From JAENVU01 sp046598395 (GTDB lineage Bacteria; Actinomycetota; Acidimicrobiia; IMCC26256; JAENVU01), in the NCBI GenBank assembly GCA_046598395.1, contig JBKJIQ010000013.1, positions 62,001 to 126,000 of the forward strand: a stretch of 64,000 bases of DNA, given 5' to 3'. The position numbers and the translations under genes were made by a program. Below, in pieces: positions 58,951 to 64,000 of this stretch. Under the pieces are notes generated by a model, which did not search any database, was not told where the DNA came from, and worked only from the letters and a program-made list of their open reading frames with translations. Positions within the stretch are counted from its first letter, which is position 1; each line of letters opens with the position of its first letter.

Positions 58951-61014
58951 ATGGACCGCAGCCAGGAGCTACTGAATCGGGAGCTGTCGTGGCTGCAGTT
59001 CAACGCCCGGGTCCTGGAGCTGGCCGAGGACGAGACCCAGCCACTGCTCGAGCGAGCCAAATTTCTCGCCATCTTCACGACCAATCTCGACGAGTTCGTT
59101 CAGGTCCGGGTCTCCGGCCTGCAAGAGCAGGTCATGGCGGGAGTCCGCACCACCTCACCGGACGGCCTGCGGCCGAACGAACAACTCGACGCCGTGCGCA
59201 TTCAGATCCGAGAGCTCGTGACGCGTCAGGCGACGCTGTTCACCAAGGAGATCTCGCCGGCACTCGTTGCCGCGGGCGTTGTACTCGCCGACTGGAACGA
59301 CCTCTCCGACGACGACCGCAGTTACCTCGTCGACGTATTCCAAGCGCGAGTGTTTCCGGTACTCACACCGCTCGCAGTCGACCCCGCTCATCCATTCCCG
59401 TACATCTCGAACCTGTCGCTCAACCTCGCTGTTCAAGTGCTTGATCCCACCACCGGCGAGCAACGGTTTGCACGCGTCAAAGTTCCGCCACTTCTCCCGC
59501 GTTTTGTGGTGATGCCAGATGGCGAACGCTTCGTTCCACTCGAGCAAGTCATCGCCGCACATCTCGATCAGCTGTTCCCCGGAATGGAGATCACCGCGCA
59601 TCATCCGTTCCGAGTCACCCGCGATGCCGACTTCGAACTCGATGCCGAGAACGACGATCTCCTCGAGGCCATCGAGAGTGTGCTCACCCTCCGCAAGCGG
59701 TCCGGTCATGTCGTGCGCCTCGAGGTCGACACCACAATGGCCGACGACATGCGCGACCTGCTCGTGCGCGAACTCGAGCTCTCACCGGTCGACGTGAGTG
59801 TGGTGGAAGGACCGCTCGATCTCTCCGGGCTCTGGACGGTCTACGGTGTTGATCGTCCTGACCTCAAGGACGAACCGTGGGTTCCCCAGACTCAACCCGT
59901 GCTGGCGCGCACCGACCCTCCACCCGACCTGTTCCAGGTGCTGGCGGCCAACGATGTCTTGGTCCAACACCCCTACGACTCCTTCGCGACGAGTGTGGCC
60001 GCCTTCATCGATCAGGCCGCGCGTGACCCCAAGGTCCTCGCGATCAAACAGACCTTGTACCGCACGGGCGGCCAAGAAAGCACGATCATCGATTCACTCG
60101 TGCGCGCCGCAGCCGCAGGCAAGCAAGTAGTCGCACTCGTTGAGCTCAAGGCGCGGTTCGACGAAGAGATCAACCTCGAGCGGGCCCGCGAACTGGAAGA
60201 GGCCGGGGTCCACGTTGTCTACGGGCTCATCGGACTCAAGACCCATACAAAAATCCTCCTCATCGTGCGCGACGAACGATCCGGAATCCGCCGCTACTGC
60301 CACGTGGGAACGGGCAACTACAACGCAGTCACCGCAGGTCTCTACGAGGACATCGGTCTGCTCACCGCGGACCCAGAAATCGGCGCCGATCTCACCGAGC
60401 TGTTCAACTCACTCACCGGGTACTCCCGACCCCAGCAGTACCGACAACTGCTGATCGCGCCCCACGGACTCCGCACTGCCATCATCGCCCGCATTCAGGA
60501 ACAGGGGGCACTCGGTTCCGCCGGGCGAATCGTGTTGAAAATGAACGCTCTCGTCGACCCCAAAACCATCGATGCGCTGTATGCAGCGTCGGAACAGGGC
60601 ACTCCGATCGACCTGCTTGTTCGCGGAATCTGTTGTTTGCGGCCCGGCGTTCCCGGTCGGTCCGAGACCATCCGTGTCCGTTCACTGCTCGGCCGGTTCC
60701 TCGAGCATTCGCGCATCTACCGGTTCGGTGCCGACGACGAGACCGCGGAGTACCTCATCGGCTCGGCCGACATCATGCCCCGCAACCTCGACCGTCGGAT
60801 CGAGGCGCTCGTGCCGGTTCGCGCTCCGGCGCTGCGCCGCCGACTCGCCGATATCCTCAACGTCGAGCTGGCCGCCGACATTCAAGTCTGGGAGCTCGAC
60901 ACCCACGGGCAATGGCATCGCGTCCCCACGCGAGACCACGTCGACGCGCATCAGGTCTTGATGGATCGCGCCATGGCGCGCAGCCGCGAACCCCGCATCG
61001 AAGGTCGCTCATGA
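58951..61014 (+). CDS. ppk1: Polyphosphate kinase 1
   Basis: 687 aa, normal length. It makes polyphosphate from ATP. N-terminal LLNRELSWLQFNARVLELA, then NLDEFVQVRV, HPFPYISNLSLNLAV, the catalytic histidine H432 in KTHTKILLIV, YCHVGTGNYN and GSADIMPRNLDRRIE. All are PPK1 signatures. Start at 58951 is suggested by TACGAT 7 nt upstream (leaderless); an ATG at 58942 would add three residues. Its stop overlaps the sixA start. Confidence 0.96.
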   Translation: MDRSQELLNRELSWLQFNARVLELAEDETQPLLERAKFLAIFTTNLDEFVQVRVSGLQEQVMAGVRTTSPDGLRPNEQLDAVRIQIRELVTRQATLFTKEISPALVAAGVVLADWNDLSDDDRSYLVDVFQARVFPVLTPLAVDPAHPFPYISNLSLNLAVQVLDPTTGEQRFARVKVPPLLPRFVVMPDGERFVPLEQVIAAHLDQLFPGMEITAHHPFRVTRDADFELDAENDDLLEAIESVLTLRKRSGHVVRLEVDTTMADDMRDLLVRELELSPVDVSVVEGPLDLSGLWTVYGVDRPDLKDEPWVPQTQPVLARTDPPPDLFQVLAANDVLVQHPYDSFATSVAAFIDQAARDPKVLAIKQTLYRTGGQESTIIDSLVRAAAAGKQVVALVELKARFDEEINLERARELEEAGVHVVYGLIGLKTHTKILLIVRDERSGIRRYCHVGTGNYNAVTAGLYEDIGLLTADPEIGADLTELFNSLTGYSRPQQYRQLLIAPHGLRTAIIARIQEQGALGSAGRIVLKMNALVDPKTIDALYAASEQGTPIDLLVRGICCLRPGVPGRSETIRVRSLLGRFLEHSRIYRFGADDETAEYLIGSADIMPRNLDRRIEALVPVRAPALRRRLADILNVELAADIQVWELDTHGQWHRVPTRDHVDAHQVLMDRAMARSREPRIEGRS

Positions 61015-61463
61015 CGGAGTGTTTCCTCATTCGTCACGCTCACGCCGGTACCCGCGGCGCGGCATCAGATGACACGCGCGAGCTCACCGACCGTGGGCGC
61101 ACTCAATCGAACGCACTGACCGATCTCTTGGCGGATCAGGGCATCCGGACCATTCTGAGCAGCCCCTTCACTCGGTGTGTCCAAACTGTGGAACCGTTGG
61201 CCACCCGATTGGGTCTCAGCGTCGCCATCGATGCCGAGCTCGCGGAGGGCGCGGGGCCCAGCCACGCGCTCAGAGTGATGGAGCAATCCGAGTATCCAAT
61301 CGCGCTGTGTAGTCACGGCGACGTCATCGGAGACACCATGAACGCATTGAGTCGCCGCGGCGTCGTCCTCGATGACGATCGCGTTGCCAAAGGCAGCGCG
61401 TGGGCCCTCACCGTTCTCGACGGTGTCATCACCACCGCCCGCTACCTTCCACCACCGCAGTGA
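61011..61463 (+). CDS. sixA: SixA-like phosphohistidine phosphatase
   Basis: 150-aa histidine phosphatase superfamily protein. LIRHAHAG at residues 6-13 contains the phospho-accepting His; SSPFTRCVQT and CSHGDVI complete the active site. Small size fits the SixA group. It sits between ppk1 (ATGA overlap) and surE (GTGA overlap); this pairing of ppk1 with a histidine phosphatase recurs in actinobacteria. Its target could be a phosphohistidine protein. Confidence 0.87.
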   Translation: MTECFLIRHAHAGTRGAASDDTRELTDRGRTQSNALTDLLADQGIRTILSSPFTRCVQTVEPLATRLGLSVAIDAELAEGAGPSHALRVMEQSEYPIALCSHGDVIGDTMNALSRRGVVLDDDRVAKGSAWALTVLDGVITTARYLPPPQ

Positions 61464-62254
61464 ACACGCCACTTCGGGTGCTCGTCACCAACGACGACGG
61501 CGTGGCCTCGCCCGGCATCGTCGCCCTCGCAGTTGCGCTTCACGAAGCGGGCCACCACGTCCAGGTCGTGGCTCCACTCTCGGATCTGAGTGGTGCCGGC
61601 GCTTCCATTGGACCGCTGCATCGTTCGGAACGCATCCCCGTCGCCACCCGCCACTGGCCGGAACTGCCCGACGTGGAAGTCCTCGCGATCGAGCGGCCGC
61701 CGGCAACCGCGGTCTACATGGCCTGTCTCGGCGCGTTCGGCGAGCGGCCTGACGTGGTGGCGTCAGGTATTAACCCCGGTGCCAATACCGGCCACCTCGT
61801 GCTGCATTCCGGCACCGTCGGCGCGGCCTTGACTGCCGCCGGCCTCGGCATTTCCGCGCTCGCCGTGAGTATGCGTTGGGACGAACACGCGAACTACCAC
61901 TGGACCACCGCGGCGGCGCTCGCCGTGCCTGCCCTCGATTGGGTGCTCGCCGAATCGGGGCCACGAGTGTTGAACCTCAATGTCCCGAATCGGCCAATTG
62001 GTGAACTCAAAGGTGTGCGTGACGCAGCGCTCGCGACGTACGGAGAGTTCTGGGTCGCGTCCGCCGATCTGCGCGACGGCGACCTGCGCATCGAGTTCAA
62101 GGGGAAGACGGAGACACCTGATCCCGGGACCGACGAGGCGCTCTTGATCGACGGCTACGCGACCGTCACGCCACTGCTCGGGATTGTGGCCGCTTCGCTC
62201 AAGGGTGCCGGTGCTGCGGTCGACAACGGGTGGCGACAACTTCCCCACGCGTAA
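61460..62254 (+). CDS. surE: SurE, 5'/3'-nucleotidase
   Basis: 264-aa metal-dependent phosphatase on nucleoside monophosphates, in some species also exopolyphosphatase. LVTNDDGVASPGI at about 7-19 holds the metal-binding Asp pair; PLSDLSGAGASIG, GINPGANTGHLVLHSGTVGAA and LNLNVPN follow the family. GTG start overlaps the sixA stop. Position after ppk1 fits a role in phosphate turnover. Confidence 0.93.
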   Translation: MNTPLRVLVTNDDGVASPGIVALAVALHEAGHHVQVVAPLSDLSGAGASIGPLHRSERIPVATRHWPELPDVEVLAIERPPATAVYMACLGAFGERPDVVASGINPGANTGHLVLHSGTVGAALTAAGLGISALAVSMRWDEHANYHWTTAAALAVPALDWVLAESGPRVLNLNVPNRPIGELKGVRDAALATYGEFWVASADLRDGDLRIEFKGKTETPDPGTDEALLIDGYATVTPLLGIVAASLKGAGAAVDNGWRQLPHA

Positions 62255-62318
62255 CCGACTCTGGTTTCGTGCCAACCCTTACACTGCGATCGACCTTTCA
62301 ACGATCGAGGAGCGAGCT

Positions 62319-62783
62319 TTGACCGTCGAGATCGGGCAACGTGGCCCCGAGTTCACCCTGAAGGATCAAGCGGGCAACGACGTCAGCTTGACCGACTACC
62401 AGGGCAAGCAACCCGTGGTGCTGGTGTTCTACCCCTTCACGTTTTCGGGCGTCTGTCAGGGCGAGTTGTGCGAGATCCGTGACGACCCTTCGGTCTTCGA
62501 AGGTTCGAGCGCGGCGGTCCTCGCAATCAGTTGCGACACCCGACACGCGCAGGCGCAGTGGGCCGAGCAGCAGGGATTCACGTTCCCGATCCTCTCGGAT
62601 TTCTGGCCCCACGGCGAGGTCGCGACTGCCTACGGCGTGTTCAACACGGCACTGGGCTGTGCGAACCGGGGAACGTTCGTCATCGATCGCGACGGTGTTG
62701 TCGTAGCGAAGTTCGAATCCGCTGGACTCGCGTCGCCTCGTGTGCGCAAGGACTACGAGCAAGCATTGGCGAGGGTGACATGA
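62319..62783 (+). CDS. AhpE-like peroxiredoxin
   Basis: 154 aa from a TTG start with GAGGAGCGAG upstream, which matches the length of AhpE (about 153). RGPEFTLKDQAG, then FYPFTFSGVCQGELCEI with the peroxidatic Cys. A further Cys (ELC) four residues on and one at AISCDT may act in resolution. Reduces peroxides in the cytoplasm. An open frame upstream overlaps surE and is ignored. Confidence 0.88.
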   Translation: MTVEIGQRGPEFTLKDQAGNDVSLTDYQGKQPVVLVFYPFTFSGVCQGELCEIRDDPSVFEGSSAAVLAISCDTRHAQAQWAEQQGFTFPILSDFWPHGEVATAYGVFNTALGCANRGTFVIDRDGVVVAKFESAGLASPRVRKDYEQALARVT

Positions 62784-63163
62784 AGTTCTCCGACATGATG
62801 GGCAAGGGTTCCAAAGGAACCGAGGTCGAGGCCGAGACGCCTGAGACCACGATCCCTCCGATGCAGCGCAGCGCGCCGCCAGTCCCCGATGCACCCATTC
62901 GATTTGGCGCGCCGAGAACCGACGTCGCGTCCGCGCCGTCCCCAGAGCTCGCGCCGCCCGCACCGCCGGAAGTACCGGCTCCCACACCGACGCCAGGGGG
63001 ACCCTCCTTCTCCGACGTGGTGGCAGAACTCGTCCCGAGGCGACCCCTACCAGGAGCGCCAGTCACGGGCACCGCGTCGGCAAGCACCCAGCAAGTTGAT
63101 ACCAGCGCATGGCTGGAGGGGATCACGACGGTGGTCGACGACCTCTTGCCTTCCAACTCGTAA
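62780..63163 (+). CDS. Small Pro/Ala-rich hypothetical protein
   Basis: 127 aa. ATG overlaps the peroxiredoxin stop. Begins MKFSDMMGKGSKGTEVE; the middle is a Pro/Ala-rich, probably disordered stretch; the end (SAWLEGITTVVDDLLPS) may form a short helix. A SFSDVVAELV segment echoes the N-terminal FSDMM. No family recognised. Convergent with regX3, 7 bp apart. Confidence 0.72.
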   Translation: MKFSDMMGKGSKGTEVEAETPETTIPPMQRSAPPVPDAPIRFGAPRTDVASAPSPELAPPAPPEVPAPTPTPGGPSFSDVVAELVPRRPLPGAPVTGTASASTQQVDTSAWLEGITTVVDDLLPSNS

Positions 63164-63170
63164 GAGGGGG

Positions 63171-63872
63171 TTAACTCCGCTCGTATCGGTAACCGACGCC
63201 GCGTACGGTCACGATGCGCGCCGGCACAGACGGGTCGTCCTCGACCTTGGCCCGCAGCCGCTTGATGTGCACGTCGAGCGTCTTGGTGTCTCCGAAATAG
63301 TTCGGTCCCCAGATCCGATCGATCAACACATCACGCGTCAATACCCGGCCCGCGTTCAGTAACAAGAGTTCGAGCAGCTCGAACTCCTTGAGCGGCAACG
63401 GAACGAGATCTCCCCGAACGAGCACTTCATGTCGGCTCACGTCGACCACAACATCACCAACGGTCACGGTGTCCTCGCGCTCGACTTCGACCGACTCCGT
63501 GAGCGGGCCGCGCCGGAGCGCTGCTCGCACGCGCGCTACCAGCTCGCGGAGCCGGAACGGCTTCGCCACGTAATCATCGGCTCCCACCTCGAGCCCAACG
63601 ACCGCATCAATCTCGCCGCCGCGCGCCGTGACCATGATGATCGGCACGCGCGATTTCGTACGGATTTGGCGACACACATCGATCCCCGAGATGCGCGGGA
63701 GCATGACGTCGAGCAGGATCAGTGCCGGTCGCGACGACTCGAACTTCTCCAACGCCTCCACACCGTCGGCCGCAGTCTCCACGAGAAAACCTTCGGCCGA
63801 AAGTGCGACCGAGAGCGCGTCGCGATACGACGCTTCGTCGTCTACGACGAGCACCAGGGGTGGATCGGCCAT
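63171..63872 (-). CDS. regX3: RegX3/PhoP-type response regulator
   Basis: 233-aa OmpR-family regulator. The receiver domain has the acidic pair D11-D12, phospho-acceptor D55 (LILLDVMLP) and K104 (YVAKPF). The C-terminal winged helix has LKEFELLELLLLNAGRVLTRD and DVHIKRLRAKVE. It closely follows RegX3 of the SenX3-RegX3 phosphate system. The ATG at 63872 overlaps the sensor kinase stop (TGATG); an ATG at 63884 is less likely. It may bind the PHO-box-like arrays before pstC and the PstS-like gene (inference). Confidence 0.9.
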   Translation of the reverse strand: MADPPLVLVVDDEASYRDALSVALSAEGFLVETAADGVEALEKFESSRPALILLDVMLPRISGIDVCRQIRTKSRVPIIMVTARGGEIDAVVGLEVGADDYVAKPFRLRELVARVRAALRRGPLTESVEVEREDTVTVGDVVVDVSRHEVLVRGDLVPLPLKEFELLELLLLNAGRVLTRDVLIDRIWGPNYFGDTKTLDVHIKRLRAKVEDDPSVPARIVTVRGVGYRYERS

Positions 63873-64000
63873 CAGCGTTCCCAAGCATTCAGCGGGCTGA
63901 CGTTCGAAGTCATCGGCAGTCGGAGCCGGAACGTCGAACCCTCACCCTCGTTGGATTCCACCGTGACATCGCCATGGTGGGCATGGGCGACGTTGCGCAC
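63872..64000 (-). CDS. senX3: SenX3-like sensor histidine kinase, C-terminal end (cut by window edge)
   Basis: Last 42 codons and stop of a histidine kinase, running off the right edge. Residues VAHAHHGDVTVESNEGEGST, then FRLRLP, are the G-box end of the HATPase domain. Ends with a short tail to ER-stop at 63872-63874, overlapping the regX3 ATG. Pairing with regX3 gives the name. Confidence 0.82.
   Translation of the reverse strand: MRNVAHAHHGDVTVESNEGEGSTFRLRLPMTSNVSPLNAWER

Overview
The window is a contiguous high-GC bacterial chromosome segment with almost no gaps. Its gene complement points to an actinobacterium, and the mix suggests a member of the Acidimicrobiia or a similar deep-branching actinobacterial class (inference). 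The evidence is: ergothioneine genes egtABCD, class E sortases, LAxTG wall-sorting tails, a UPF0182 protein, a DUF2342 zincin, SenX3-RegX3, AhpE, many ATGA/GTGA stop-start overlaps, and several starts that look leaderless (a TANNNT box 5-7 nt before the start codon). I saw no tRNA, rRNA, CRISPR array, insertion sequence or prophage.

Layout. 1-3.7 kb: ergothioneine operon egtA(partial)-egtB-egtC-egtD. 3.7-5.9 kb: an RDD membrane protein with an unusual N-terminal domain, a small hypothetical gene and a secreted metzincin-type metalloprotease. 6-15 kb: two Suf iron-sulfur units pointing towards each other, sufC-sufS-sufU on the plus strand and sufB-sufD-Rieske ferredoxin-sufC on the minus strand. 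There are two different SufC ATPases, and both units are preceded by the same palindromic 19-bp element. An L,D-transpeptidase and a quinone oxidoreductase lie between them. 15-25.8 kb: envelope and housekeeping genes (UPF0182, a DivIVA-like coiled-coil protein ending in a phage-head-like Cys/His motif, a YlbL PDZ-Lon protease, a class E sortase, HEAT repeats, MreB with a hidden 56-aa membrane gene before it, MoaE, and an HtrA-like protein that has lost its catalytic triad). 25.9 kb: a fused two-half siroheme-decarboxylase-like (AhbA/AhbB, NirDL type) gene.

28-53 kb is a large cell-surface locus and the most interesting part. It holds the pstC-pstA-pstB phosphate transporter, three PstS-like binding proteins (two with C-terminal wall anchors) and an 11-bp-phased PHO-box-like array. 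It also holds a class E sortase with a coiled-coil head, an NlpC/P60 hydrolase, an exosortase, glycosyltransferases, a glycoside hydrolase/beta-helix protein and three proteins with a neocarzinostatin-like domain. Three small exported proteins around the exosortase end in the same strictly spaced signature, VPE-[TV]-x-[FY]-x3-L-P-[IL], followed by a membrane segment and an arginine cluster. I propose this as a PEP-CTERM-like sorting signal for this exosortase. The locus therefore seems to combine two protein-anchoring systems (sortase and exosortase) with phosphate capture and surface glycosylation.

53-64 kb is mostly housekeeping: an SDR epimerase divergent from a DUF2342 zincin, 3-hydroxyacyl-CoA dehydrogenase, an MFS transporter with an Eis-like acetyltransferase, then ppk1-sixA-surE, ahpE and a small hypothetical gene. 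At the right edge, on the minus strand, are regX3 and the last 42 codons of its sensor kinase. RegX3 (phosphate response), Ppk1 (polyphosphate), Pst and the PHO-like boxes together make phosphate supply a recurring theme.
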